The notes: generated from the sequence alone by a model not told the origin. A stretch of DNA of 64,000 nucleotides from an uncultured Poribacteria bacterium (GCA_958295855.1 OY282383.1:2770481-2834480); one strand, 5' to 3'; positions 33,547 through 42,324 are shown, counted from the stretch's first letter. Numbers and translations: made by a program.

Positions 33547-34315
33547 TTTACGCTCCTTACAGAGCGGGCCGGCACAACACCTGACCCTACGGTAAATCTG
33601 AAAAACGGGCAGGCACAAGGCCTGCCACTACAAGAAATCGGTTGTAAGGTAGCACACGCCGTGGGACGCTGCTGTAGGGGCGAGGTCGCCTCGCCCTGTG
33701 GCATTAGCCTATGCTTTCTAAACCGCTCTGTGGGACTTATACATTTCTAGTCAAACCTTGACAAATCTGACAGGTTCTTCCATCAGTTGCCACACTTCCT
33801 GCTTCATCGTTCACCGCCTACCAGCGTAAGTCTTACGTGTACTCCACAGGCGTTTAAGGTATTAGCCCTGCTTTGCAGGGTAAATACCGATTATGTGTCG
33901 CCAGAGCTGTGCGCCACATAGTTTGTTCTCCTGCATCAGCAGGAGGCTTGTGTTTTTTCAAGCCTTGTGGTTTTTGATCCTGCTGTTTTGTGCAAGCGAA
34001 CGCACGCTTTTGTTTTTAGATTTTTTGCAGACTGAAACCTCGCTCTCACGCTTTTATCCCCTGTGTAGTGGGAAGGCAGGCACGCTACCAAGCGGTAACG
34101 CTACACACGCCTGCCTACGCGAGTGGTATAAATTATACCACACAGACTATAGATTGTCAAATCTTTTTTTGAGGGTAATGTCAAGGTTTTACCAGATTTG
34201 TATAGATTTGATCAGATTTTACGGCACTGCAACTTACCCTTCGGGGCGGGAAACCCGTCCCCTACGGCAACGGCACACCGGAGGGGAAACCGGTCTTGTG
34301 CCGGCCCACTGGAGT
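33547..34315. other. 769-bp intergenic region with a tnpB scar and repeats
   Basis: No gene is supported. 33606-33640 has one unit of the GGCAGGCACAAGGCCTGCC hairpin repeat. 33740-33850 on the minus strand reads NACGVHVRLTLVGGER then a stop, like the tail of an IS605 TnpB, and shares the CCACAGGCGTTT region with 15380. 33853-33885 is a palindromic repeat (GGTATTAGCCCTGCTTTGCA and onwards). 33890-34200 shows AT-rich sequence and an inverted repeat near 34128-34142. Confidence 0.45.
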
Positions 34316-35956
34316 TTAAGGGGTTACCGCCCTCACGCAACGAAAACCGCCGCCGCCCGGGCTCGTAGGCGTATTCCTGTTGCGGTTGGTGACGCGGGCA
34401 CTGGGCGCGGTATTGTACCAAGAGCCACCCCGCAACACGCGCAAAGACTTGACATCTGTATAGTTATCTAATAACCTCTTCACACTAGCCGCACCAGACA
34501 ACGGATTTTGACTCGGAGAGATAGCATAGAAACCCGAATGATACTCGTCCAAGCACCACTCCCATACATTCCCGGCCATGTCATACAACCCATACCCGTT
34601 CGCAGGATAACGCCCTACAGGCGCAGCATATCGGTAACCGTCGTCTACAGCCTGATCCGACCAAGCATAATCTGTGTTACTATCCGCAAAATTACACTGT
34701 GTGCTGTTCGGTGCCGCATCCCCCCACGGATAGGTTTGGCCCGGCAAACCACCCCGCGCTGCCTTCTCCCATTCGGCCTCCGTTGGCAAACGTTTGCCCG
34801 CCCATTGTGCATACGCCATGGCATCATGCCAAGTCACACCTACAATCGGGTGCTCATCCGTAGGCGAATATATAGCAACCAAATTCCACTCCGGTGCACG
34901 ATGGTCAGTGGCTTGAACAAACGCCTTATATTGGCCAACGGTGACTTCATACTTATCCATATAGAACGCATCTACATAGACAGTATGCACAGGCTGTTCA
35001 TCAGCATCCGCATCTGCAGAATCGCTGCCCATTTCAAATTCACCGGCGGGGATAAGCACCATACCATCAGGCAGTGGGGGCGGGGGCGGGGGCGGCGGGG
35101 GCGGCGGGGGCGAAGAGGATACCGCCCTCGCGCAACGAAAACCGCGGGCACCGGCCCCGGTCGCAGCCGTACTCAGGTTGCGGTTGGCGACGCGCACGTT
35201 CTTAGTGCCCCTGTACCAAGCACCACCCCGCAACACGCGTGTAGACTTAACACCTATATAGTTATCTAATAACCACTTCACACTAGGCGCGCCAGACAAC
35301 GGATTTTGACTCGGAGAGATAGCATAGAAACCCGAATGATACTCGTCCAAGCACCACTCCCATACATTCCCGGCCATGTCATACAACCCATACCCGTTCG
35401 CAGGATAACGCCCTACAGGCGCAGCATATCGGTAACCGTCGTCTACAGCCTGATCCGACCAATCATAATCCGTGTGCTTATCGGCAAGATTACACTGTGT
35501 GCCGTTCGGTGCTGCATCCCCCCACGGATAGGTTTGGCCAGACAAACCACCCCGCGCCGCCTTCTCCCATTCTGCCTCCGTTGGCAAACGTTTGCCCACC
35601 CATTGTGCATACGCCATGGCATCATGCCAAGTCACACGTACAATCGGGTGCTCATCCGTAGGCGCCCTTTTAGCAACCAAATCCCACTCCGGTGCACGAT
35701 GGTCAGTGGCTTGAACAAACGCCTTATATTGGCCAACGGTGACTTCATACTTATCCATATAGAATGCATCTACATAGACAGTATGCACTGGCTGTTCATC
35801 AGCATCCGCATCTGCAGCATCGCTGCCCATCTCAAATTCACCGGCGGGGATAAGCACCATACCATCAGGCGGTGCATTCGGATCGTCGCAGCCGCTTATG
35901 GCGACGGAAACCAGCACGCACAGTAGAATTATAGAAAATATGAAACGCTTTTTCAT
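34316..35956 (-). CDS. DGR target 3: lipoprotein with two FGE-fold domains and two variable repeats
   Basis: A 546-residue lipoprotein. The start at 35956 follows an AGGAG-type site; the lipobox VAISGC gives Cys at about residue 22. FGE domain 1 (about 30-280) ends in VR4, then comes a linker of about 12 prolines, then FGE domain 2 (about 295-546) ending in VR3. The two domains are close to identical over long stretches (EVTVGQYKAFVQATDHRAPEW, DEYHSGFYAISPSQNPLSGA), so this is a recent internal duplication. Having a variable repeat in the middle of a protein and a second at its end gives two independent variable faces. The FGE catalytic cysteines are lacking. Confidence 0.9.
   Translation of the reverse strand: MKKRFIFSIILLCVLVSVAISGCDDPNAPPDGMVLIPAGEFEMGSDAADADADEQPVHTVYVDAFYMDKYEVTVGQYKAFVQATDHRAPEWDLVAKRAPTDEHPIVRVTWHDAMAYAQWVGKRLPTEAEWEKAARGGLSGQTYPWGDAAPNGTQCNLADKHTDYDWSDQAVDDGYRYAAPVGRYPANGYGLYDMAGNVWEWCLDEYHSGFYAISPSQNPLSGAPSVKWLLDNYIGVKSTRVLRGGAWYRGTKNVRVANRNLSTAATGAGARGFRCARAVSSSPPPPPPPPPPPPLPDGMVLIPAGEFEMGSDSADADADEQPVHTVYVDAFYMDKYEVTVGQYKAFVQATDHRAPEWNLVAIYSPTDEHPIVGVTWHDAMAYAQWAGKRLPTEAEWEKAARGGLPGQTYPWGDAAPNSTQCNFADSNTDYAWSDQAVDDGYRYAAPVGRYPANGYGLYDMAGNVWEWCLDEYHSGFYAISPSQNPLSGAASVKRLLDNYTDVKSLRVLRGGSWYNTAPSARVTNRNRNTPTSPGGGGFRCVRAVTP
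34333..34442 (-). repeat. DGR variable repeat VR3 (C-terminal)
   Basis: Encodes RVLRGGSWYNTAPSARVTNR and on to GGGGFRCV. It has the exact TR block AACCGCAACAGGAATACGCC. Other parts carry non-adenine changes and one codon fewer near the end. A GC-rich hairpin (GGGCCGG ... CCGGTTT) lies about 26 bp beyond its end. Confidence 0.8.
35128..35240 (-). repeat. DGR variable repeat VR4 (internal)
   Basis: Encodes RVLRGGAWYRGTKNVRVANR and on to ARGFRCA, in the middle of target 3. It matches TR in GTGCGCGTCGCCAACCGCAAC but ends GGTTTTCGTTGCGCG where TR has GGGTTCCGTTGCGCG. VR3 shares GGTTTT, so both domains descend from the same ancestor with an altered 3' end. Confidence 0.8.
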
Positions 35957-36012
35957 TTCACGCTCCTTACAAAGTAGTAGGCACACACCGTGGGTTTCCG
36001 TTGCTGTTAGCG

Positions 36013-36130
36013 GGCAGGCACAAGGCCTGCCACTACAAGAAATCCGAACATCAGGCAGGCACAAGGCCTGCCACTACAAGAAATCCGAACATCAGGCAGG
36101 CACAAGACCGGCCACTACAAGAAATCAATT
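36013..36130 (-). repeat. Three tandem 41-bp hairpin repeats upstream of target 3
   Basis: Units of 41 bp start at 36013, 36054 and 36095. Each contains the hairpin GGCAGGC-ACAAG-GCCTGCC followed by ACTACAAGAAATC; the third copy has changed bases. A single unit sits at 33606 upstream of target 2, in the corresponding position. Confidence 0.8.
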
Positions 36131-36245
36131 GTCACCAATTATGCACGCACTTTTAATGCCGGCCAACTTTTTTTCAAGAAAAATGGCGAAATGCCGGTCT
36201 TTTCCCGATAGACGGTGCCATGTTAGCACAAATTCGGATTTAATG

Positions 36246-38870
36246 TCAAGTCATTTTCTTCGGATTCCAGAACGCACAAATCAGCGCTGTGATGGGAATA
36301 GCTAACACCAAGCCGAGTGTGCCCGCAAGCAGACGCACAATCTCCGCAGACACCACACCGATGCTCAGCAACTGCACCGGCGGCGATTTGAAAAAATCGA
36401 GGTTCGGTGCCGTAATTGTAATTACCAGTAACAACTCCACGCCGAGATAGGCGAACACCAAGGTATTCATCATCGTGCCGAGGATGTCTGTCCCGACGTT
36501 GAGGCCGGAGGCGATGAGCCGCCACGTGGGCATGTTCGGGTTTGCACGCCGAATTTCCTCCATACTCGATGCCACCTCAATTGCCCCATCAACGGCTACG
36601 CCCAAGACACCCATCAACATCCCCGCTAACAGAATCTGCACAAAATCGAAGGGAGGCGTGCGCGTAGCCTCAACAATATCCGCCGAGATGGCGTTCTCTA
36701 AGCCCGAAAAATGGAGATGCTTCTGTGCAAAGAGGACAATCAACCCCGCAACCAGGATGCCCCCCATCGTGCCAAACACCGCGGAAAACGTCTTTCGGCT
36801 CGGGCCGATGACAAACACCAGAGATACAAACGCCACTGCCCCCGAGGTCAGCGTCACGACAAACACCGCGTTCATGCCTTGTGAGATTAATGGCAGCATG
36901 AAGAAGTAGATAACCGCAGCAGAGATGAGCATGGCACATGCTGTACGGATGCCTTCCATCCGGCCTACGACAATGATGAGCAGGAGCATCCCTCCCACCA
37001 TCCAGACGAGGAAGCCGTCGCGCCCATACTCTTGCACGATATTCACGAGGCTAAGTCGCTCCGAATCCCCACTCACCCGGCAAAGCACAATATCCCCCGG
37101 TTCCGCAGGAATACTTAGCAACGGCATATTGTGATTGACAATATTCCGGAACACCGAGCGTTTCCCTTTATACATACCGCTCAGTATTTCAATCTCAAGG
37201 ATATGATGCTCGGTTCTCGTTTCGTATACGTTGAGTGTGCCCACGCCATCTGGCATAGCGCGGATACTATAGGTTTGTTCGTACTTTGCATCGGACAGCA
37301 GCCATCGACTGTCTTTCCACGGTTTAATCGAAACCGCGACCTCGTCGGAGAAAGGGATGTCTTGGTTTGCAAACGCCTCGCGCAGTGCAGGGGGAACAAC
37401 GTGATTGTTCAAATCGGTTTCGGCACTTCCGTCAATAGAAAACAGGAATTCACCGTTTGACTCAAGCAATCGGGTAACCTTGCCCTTCGCATACTCCGAT
37501 CTGCTGAGAAGTTGCCCTTGTTCATCACGTGACTCCAAGATCGTCGCCGAGGTGCTGTGCGTGCGATAGTACACAAAGGTTGTGCCGATGAGCACCAGCA
37601 CCATAGCGAGCGGCACCGAGAGGCGACTAGAGAAAAGACGAGATGAACTCTGCGGGGCATCGGCACTGAATAATTCCTCTAATTCTGCAGCCGAAGGCAG
37701 ATCTTCGTGAATCTCCGATTTTTCTACCTTGGCGTATTTTGTAAGGAAACCCGCCACCCCCGCCGCAATCGGAACGGTGAGCACCAACCCGATTGTCCCA
37801 ACAACGGCTTGAATAATTGCGACTGCTGTTGCTTCATCGTTCACCAACCTTAGAAACGGATATAGTACGCCAGCCTCGGGAAAATCGATGCCTGGCAGCA
37901 ACATTGTCATCATGTGCGCACCGAGGTAGGCGAAGATAAGCGTATCTGCCATCGTCCCCATAATGTCACGCCCGACATTCAGCCCCGCACGAATGGATTG
38001 CCGGACGGTGATGTTCGGATTTACCTGCTTAACTTCATGCACGCTTGAGGAGATGGACATGCTCACATCCATCATCGCGCCGACCGCGCCCAAAATGATA
38101 CCTGCAGACAGGATGCCTGTGAAATTCCAGTGATGTGCGTCCTGTGTCCGCCACAGTGCAATGCCCAGCTCAAGGAAACCGAACTCTTGCGCTAACCCGG
38201 TTAATACCATCGCATGTTGACTGAGCACGGATAGAATCCCAACGGCGGTTAACCCACCAAGCGTCCCAAGCACACCGGAGATGACCTTAAAGCTAAACCC
38301 GGTAATCAGAACAAACGTTGCCAACGTCAGTAGGGCGGCAATCAACAACGCAACTGCAATCGGGTTGTAACCGCTGATAGTCAGCGGCACCAGAAGATAA
38401 ATTACCGCGAGCGCAGTGACAAACAGCGTCAGAATTGAGCGAACCCCCTTCATCCCTGCAACCAGTATCATCAAAACGCCTAAAGCACCTGCCAGATAAA
38501 GCAGAAACGGGGTGCGGAAGTATTCGCGCATTGAGACGGTGTCAATCTTCGGATGCGCCGGGTCGCGGAGCGGGATATCCAGAAACAATACATCGCCCTT
38601 GCTCAACACCCGGTCCCCGAAAGCTCGCCCAATCCAAATGTTATTTACATGAACTGTCTCGCCGCGAAACTGTCCGGAGAGGATGCGGAAGGACAGAATC
38701 TGATCCGCTTCTTCGCCTGTGTCTATTGCAACAACACGCCCCAGACAGACGAGCACCTGTAGGGCACCATCGTGGGTAATTTCAGCAAACCGGTAGAGTT
38801 TCACGTGCAACACAGCAACGCTCAACAGGATGAGCAAAATACCAATAATTTTGATGTTTCTTTCTCTCAT
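36246..38870 (-). CDS. YibE/F-like membrane protein, tandem duplication
   Basis: An 874-residue polytopic membrane protein composed of two consecutive YibE/F-like halves (about 1-430 and 440-874). Each half has a soluble N-terminal beta-rich part and a helical bundle. The repeated signature is VGRDIMGTMADTLIFAYLGAHM in the first half and VGTDILGTMMNTLVFAYLGVEL in the second. The start at 38870 (MRERNIKIIGILLILL) has AAGG upstream. Single-domain family members are usual. Function of YibE/F is unknown. Its last codons and downstream flank were copied to 32.5-32.7 kb. Confidence 0.82.
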   Translation of the reverse strand: MRERNIKIIGILLILLSVAVLHVKLYRFAEITHDGALQVLVCLGRVVAIDTGEEADQILSFRILSGQFRGETVHVNNIWIGRAFGDRVLSKGDVLFLDIPLRDPAHPKIDTVSMREYFRTPFLLYLAGALGVLMILVAGMKGVRSILTLFVTALAVIYLLVPLTISGYNPIAVALLIAALLTLATFVLITGFSFKVISGVLGTLGGLTAVGILSVLSQHAMVLTGLAQEFGFLELGIALWRTQDAHHWNFTGILSAGIILGAVGAMMDVSMSISSSVHEVKQVNPNITVRQSIRAGLNVGRDIMGTMADTLIFAYLGAHMMTMLLPGIDFPEAGVLYPFLRLVNDEATAVAIIQAVVGTIGLVLTVPIAAGVAGFLTKYAKVEKSEIHEDLPSAAELEELFSADAPQSSSRLFSSRLSVPLAMVLVLIGTTFVYYRTHSTSATILESRDEQGQLLSRSEYAKGKVTRLLESNGEFLFSIDGSAETDLNNHVVPPALREAFANQDIPFSDEVAVSIKPWKDSRWLLSDAKYEQTYSIRAMPDGVGTLNVYETRTEHHILEIEILSGMYKGKRSVFRNIVNHNMPLLSIPAEPGDIVLCRVSGDSERLSLVNIVQEYGRDGFLVWMVGGMLLLIIVVGRMEGIRTACAMLISAAVIYFFMLPLISQGMNAVFVVTLTSGAVAFVSLVFVIGPSRKTFSAVFGTMGGILVAGLIVLFAQKHLHFSGLENAISADIVEATRTPPFDFVQILLAGMLMGVLGVAVDGAIEVASSMEEIRRANPNMPTWRLIASGLNVGTDILGTMMNTLVFAYLGVELLLVITITAPNLDFFKSPPVQLLSIGVVSAEIVRLLAGTLGLVLAIPITALICAFWNPKKMT

Positions 38871-39062
38871 TTTTAATATACCTTGCGGAATACAACTCAA
38901 ATTACCCTGCAAAGCAGGGGCAAATACCATACAACAGGCTCTGCGGTTGCGGTATCCGCTATAAACATAACGCCCCTAACGGGGCTAAAGAGTAAGGAGG
39001 TGGCAATCTGCAACCCACGCCGAATTCCCATAGCAAGTTTTGGCAATCTGCAACCTACGCCA

Positions 39063-39137
39063 ATGCACGTCGAATTTGGGCGCAGTGGTATATTACCCCT
39101 GCAAAGCAGGGGAAACTGATACCATTACGCCGCAAAA
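39063..39137 (+). repeat. R1 repeat, full-length; supplies a stop codon
   Basis: Full R1 copy. Its right end (TTACGCCGCAAAA) overlaps the 3' end of the Uma2 gene on the minus strand: the TAA stop and the last residues IFAA are read from the repeat. Confidence 0.8.
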
Positions 39138-39700
39138 ATGACGCGTCTATAGACCTGACGCAAGCGGAGTTCACATTTAATCGAAGTGACAGGAACTACA
39201 TCTGCAAGCTTCCGAAATTCGGTTGCCACCCACCGGCTTCCTTGCCGAAGATGACATTCTATGTACACTCGGCTTTGGGAAATAAGGATATATTCTTGCA
39301 ACGACGCAAGCTGCTGATAACGCATAAATTTTTCGTGCCGGTCGTACGCTGCGGTTGAAGGCGAGAGCACCTCGATGAGCACGGTTGGATTGATAAGCGT
39401 GTCAAAAACGTCATCTTCAAAGCGGGGCTCCCCACAGACGACAGCAATATCGGGGTAGAAGTAGGAAACTGGTGAACTCACGCCAACACGCATATCGCTG
39501 GCGTAAACAAGACAATCCCTGTCCATCAATTGGTTGTAAAATTGATTTGCTGTATTCATTGTGATGATATTATGCGCGTTGCTCGCGCCCGACATCGCCA
39601 CTATCTGTCCGCTCAGATACTCATTTTTGGTATCCGCTTTGCGTTCCAAACTGATGTATTCTGCTGGTGTCAGATATGTCTCTGCTGCAAGCGTTGACAT
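39125..39700 (-). CDS. Uma2 family putative endonuclease (DUF820)
   Basis: A 191-residue PD-(D/E)XK-fold protein of the large Uma2 family, which is amplified in Poribacteria, cyanobacteria and relatives. Core motifs: YLTPAEYISLERKADTKNEYLSGQIVAMSGAS, YPDIAVVCGEPRFEDD with the catalytic Asp, and PTVLIEVLSPSTAAYDRHEKF with the E-x-L variant. GGAGGTGA precedes the ATG. The C-terminus runs into an R1 repeat. No target is known. Confidence 0.88.
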   Translation of the reverse strand: MSTLAAETYLTPAEYISLERKADTKNEYLSGQIVAMSGASNAHNIITMNTANQFYNQLMDRDCLVYASDMRVGVSSPVSYFYPDIAVVCGEPRFEDDVFDTLINPTVLIEVLSPSTAAYDRHEKFMRYQQLASLQEYILISQSRVYIECHLRQGSRWVATEFRKLADVVPVTSIKCELRLRQVYRRVIFAA

Positions 39701-39730
39701 GCGTCACCTCCGGTTTTTATATTTTCGTCG

Positions 39731-39803
39731 ATGCACGTCGCATCTGGGCGCAGTGGTATATTTCCCCTGCAAAGCAGGGGAAACCGATACCATTATGCCG
39801 CAA
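39731..39803 (+). repeat. R1 repeat, full-length
   Basis: Copy with CCCCTGCAAAGCAGGGG centre and GATACCATTATGCCGCAAA right end, about 30 bp before the start of the Uma2 gene at 39700. Confidence 0.8.
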
Positions 39804-39934
39804 ATTTGCCGAGGTATGCTTCCCCGCTTTGCGGTGAAGCATAAACAAGGTTTGGCATGTGATATGGCACTGCGTAACTCGTTAAGTTACTCCGCCCTCC
39901 GAAGAAAGATGTGCAAATAACATGCCACTCCGGA

Positions 39935-40006
39935 ATGCACGTTGCATTTGGGCGCAAAGGGTATTAGCCCCCGCTTTGCGGGGGATATCACCTACTCGCC
40001 GCAAAA
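39935..40006 (+). repeat. R1 repeat, variant centre
   Basis: Same ends (ATGCACGTTGCATTTGGGCGC and CGCCGCAAAA), but the palindrome is CCCCCGCTTTGCGGGGG, the inverted and compensated form. Both arms have changed together, as expected if the hairpin matters. Confidence 0.75.
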
Positions 40007-40022
40007 CGCCACGTCTACGCGG

Positions 40023-40098
40023 ATGCACGTCGCATCTGGGCGCAGTGGTATATTACCCCTGCAAAGCAGGGGAAACTGATACCATTACGCCGCGAAAA
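40023..40098 (+). repeat. R1 repeat, full-length
   Basis: Nearly identical to the copies at 39063 and 39731. Three R1 copies lie within 370 bp between the Uma2 and uvrC genes. Confidence 0.8.
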
Positions 40099-40191
40099 GC
40101 ACGTAGTGCCGATTGTTGTCGCTGCACAATAACGTGCAGAATCCCCCTTAAAAAGCACAAATTGGGGCAGAATTATCACAAGGCAGGCGTT

Positions 40192-42135
40192 TCAGAGATG
40201 TTTTCGGATGTTTTCCGCGACCCTTCGTGGAATCCCTTTCACAGAGAGAAGTTCATCCAAACTGGCGTGCCGAATCGCCTCGATTGAACCGAAATGCTGG
40301 AGCAAAGCCTGTTTGCGCTTGGGCCCTAGGTTCGGAATCTCGTCAAGTACCGACGCGCTGAGTGCCTTCCGGCGAAGCTTCCGGTGGTAGGTAACCGCAA
40401 ACCGATGCGCTTCATCCCGTAACCGCTGAATCAGGTGCAAGGTAGCGTTATCCTCCCGCAGGACAATTGAATCCGCTCTCCCCGGCACGAAAATCTCCTC
40501 AACCCGCTTTGCCAGTGCGATGAGTGGAATTCGTGTCGGAACAGGCTTCAAATCCGCCGCCGCAAAGGTTTCAAGTGCCTTTTGCGCGGCCCGTAACTGC
40601 CCCTTCCCACCGTCAATCAGAATCAGGTCTGGCAGCGTGCTAAATTTCGGATCTTGTGCAACCGCCCGACGAAATCTACGCGTCAGCACTTCGTTCATCA
40701 TTGCGAAATCGTTCTGTCCTGCAACGGTGCGAATTTTAAAGCGGCGATATTCAGCCGAGGTTGGCTCCCCATCTTCCATCACTACCATGGATGCAACGGC
40801 AAACCTATCGCCAAGGTTAGAGATGTCAAACGCTTCAATCCGTCTCAATGGATGCTGCAGATTCAACAGTGCCTGTAGTTCAACGAGTGCTGGATGCGTA
40901 CCACGACTATATACTACGTTCTGTTCACGCTGTGTCAAGATGATTTCAGCATTTTTTGTTGCCAAATCCCCCAAACGTTTGAGCCTGCCTGCCTTTGGTA
41001 CATGTAACGCCACACGGCTGCCCCGTTTTTCGCTAAGCCACTTTTCAATTAACGCCACCGATTCAATTTCAATCGGCATTGGTAGAACAATCGTCTTCGG
41101 CACGAAGACAGCGTTCTGGTAATACTGTGCAATGAAGGCACTTAGCGCGGTGTCCAAAACTTCAGAATTGGCATCGTTGAGATAGTAATGCTCACGCTCA
41201 AGCAACTTGCCATTCCGCACCCGCAATACCTGCACACAAGCGAGCTCGGTCTTCGCCGCAATGCCGATGACATCCTCATCTTCAACCGAAACACTATCTA
41301 AGCTTTGCGTTGTAATCGCCTGCTGAACATCGTTGAGTCTATCCCGATATTTGGCTGCTGCCTCAAAATCAAGTGCCGCCGCTGCCGCTTGCATCTGTTG
41401 TGTCAACTCTTCAACAACGGCCTCCGTATTCCCACTTAAAAACTGACATACCTTTTGAACTATCTCGCTGTAAACTTGAACGTCAATTTTATCTGCACAG
41501 GGGCCCGGACATCGCCCGATGTGATAATCTAAACAGACGCGGTATCGGTTTCCATTCTCCGCTAATGGCAGGCTACAGGTGCGGATAGGAAATAACTTAG
41601 TGAGCTGTTTCAACGTCTGGCGCGTTGAGCGCACGTGAACAAAGGGACCAAAGTAGCGTGTGCCGTCGTTTTCTGCTTTGCGCGTAATGTGAATTCGTGG
41701 AAAAGGTTCATTCACCGTTACCCGCAAATAGGGGTACCGTTTGTCATCTTTCAGTTTCACATTGTAGCGCGGCTGATGTGCCTTAATCAGGTTATTTTCT
41801 AAAATGAGGGCTTCTATTTCTGTCTCTGTCACGATGTAATCAACATCTGTTACGTACCGCATCATCTGAATTGTCAGCGTGTGGGTAGTTCTCTCACGAC
41901 TTTTGACAGCAAGTTTTGGCACCCTGCTAGCTGCGCCAAAATAGGAGCGCACTCGATTTCGCAAGTTTACCGCCTTACCGACATAGATAGCCGTGCCATC
42001 GGAGGCTTTCATCAGATAAACCCCCGGTGCATTCGGAAGGGATTGCCACAATTCAGGCGAATGCACGTCGCTTATGGGCGAAATACGCCGCAAAGCTGGC
42101 GGGTTTCCAACATTACCACGCTGTTCTGTCTTCAT
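40192..42135 (-). CDS. uvrC: Excinuclease ABC subunit C with two short insertions
   Basis: A 647-residue nucleotide-excision-repair incision subunit. Domains: GIY-YIG (NAPGVYLMKASDGTAIYVGKA), a Cys motif region (CLDYHIGRCPGPC), UVR helix (AAKYRDRLNDVQQA), RNase H-like endonuclease (FDISNLGDRFAVASMVV, LILIDGGKGQL), and C-terminal helix-hairpin-helix (IPNLGPKRKQALLQHFGS). AAGGGAG precedes the ATG. Residues LRRISPISDVH near the N-terminus are encoded by a 33-bp short R1 repeat. About 12 extra residues between SYFGAA and RTTHTL (SRVPKLAVKSRE) also look inserted. The enzyme otherwise appears intact. Confidence 0.93.
   Translation of the reverse strand: MKTEQRGNVGNPPALRRISPISDVHSPELWQSLPNAPGVYLMKASDGTAIYVGKAVNLRNRVRSYFGAASRVPKLAVKSRERTTHTLTIQMMRYVTDVDYIVTETEIEALILENNLIKAHQPRYNVKLKDDKRYPYLRVTVNEPFPRIHITRKAENDGTRYFGPFVHVRSTRQTLKQLTKLFPIRTCSLPLAENGNRYRVCLDYHIGRCPGPCADKIDVQVYSEIVQKVCQFLSGNTEAVVEELTQQMQAAAAALDFEAAAKYRDRLNDVQQAITTQSLDSVSVEDEDVIGIAAKTELACVQVLRVRNGKLLEREHYYLNDANSEVLDTALSAFIAQYYQNAVFVPKTIVLPMPIEIESVALIEKWLSEKRGSRVALHVPKAGRLKRLGDLATKNAEIILTQREQNVVYSRGTHPALVELQALLNLQHPLRRIEAFDISNLGDRFAVASMVVMEDGEPTSAEYRRFKIRTVAGQNDFAMMNEVLTRRFRRAVAQDPKFSTLPDLILIDGGKGQLRAAQKALETFAAADLKPVPTRIPLIALAKRVEEIFVPGRADSIVLREDNATLHLIQRLRDEAHRFAVTYHRKLRRKALSASVLDEIPNLGPKRKQALLQHFGSIEAIRHASLDELLSVKGIPRRVAENIRKHL
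42061..42093 (+). repeat. R1 short module inside uvrC, in frame
   Basis: Exactly 33 bp (ATGCACGTCGCTTATGGGCG then AAATACGCCGCAA), the R1 ends joined with the palindromic centre deleted. The same 33 bp occur in inverted orientation at 44840-44872 inside another gene. Confidence 0.9.
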
Positions 42136-42324
42136 TTTTTAGACTCCCTTGTCGCTACAACTAAAACGCGCCTGCAAAGCAGGGGCAAATACCACCCGCC
42201 GCACGCCCAGACGATAGAACCTACTCCCCAGAGAACCATTGCGTCAGAAACCTCCGACGAGATCTACAGTGCAGTGCCACACCTATCTTGCATTCTGATT
42301 ACTCCGCAAGGAACGACAAAAAAA

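Noticed and set aside
33893..34471. 192-residue plus-strand ORF
   Set aside because: It spans intergenic repeats and then the antisense of VR3; codon content is unlike the neighbours.
32743..35956. Formylglycine-generating enzymes for the sulfatases in the window
   Set aside because: The C-terminal region where FGE carries its catalytic cysteines is the variable repeat and has none; the proteins are exported and diversified.
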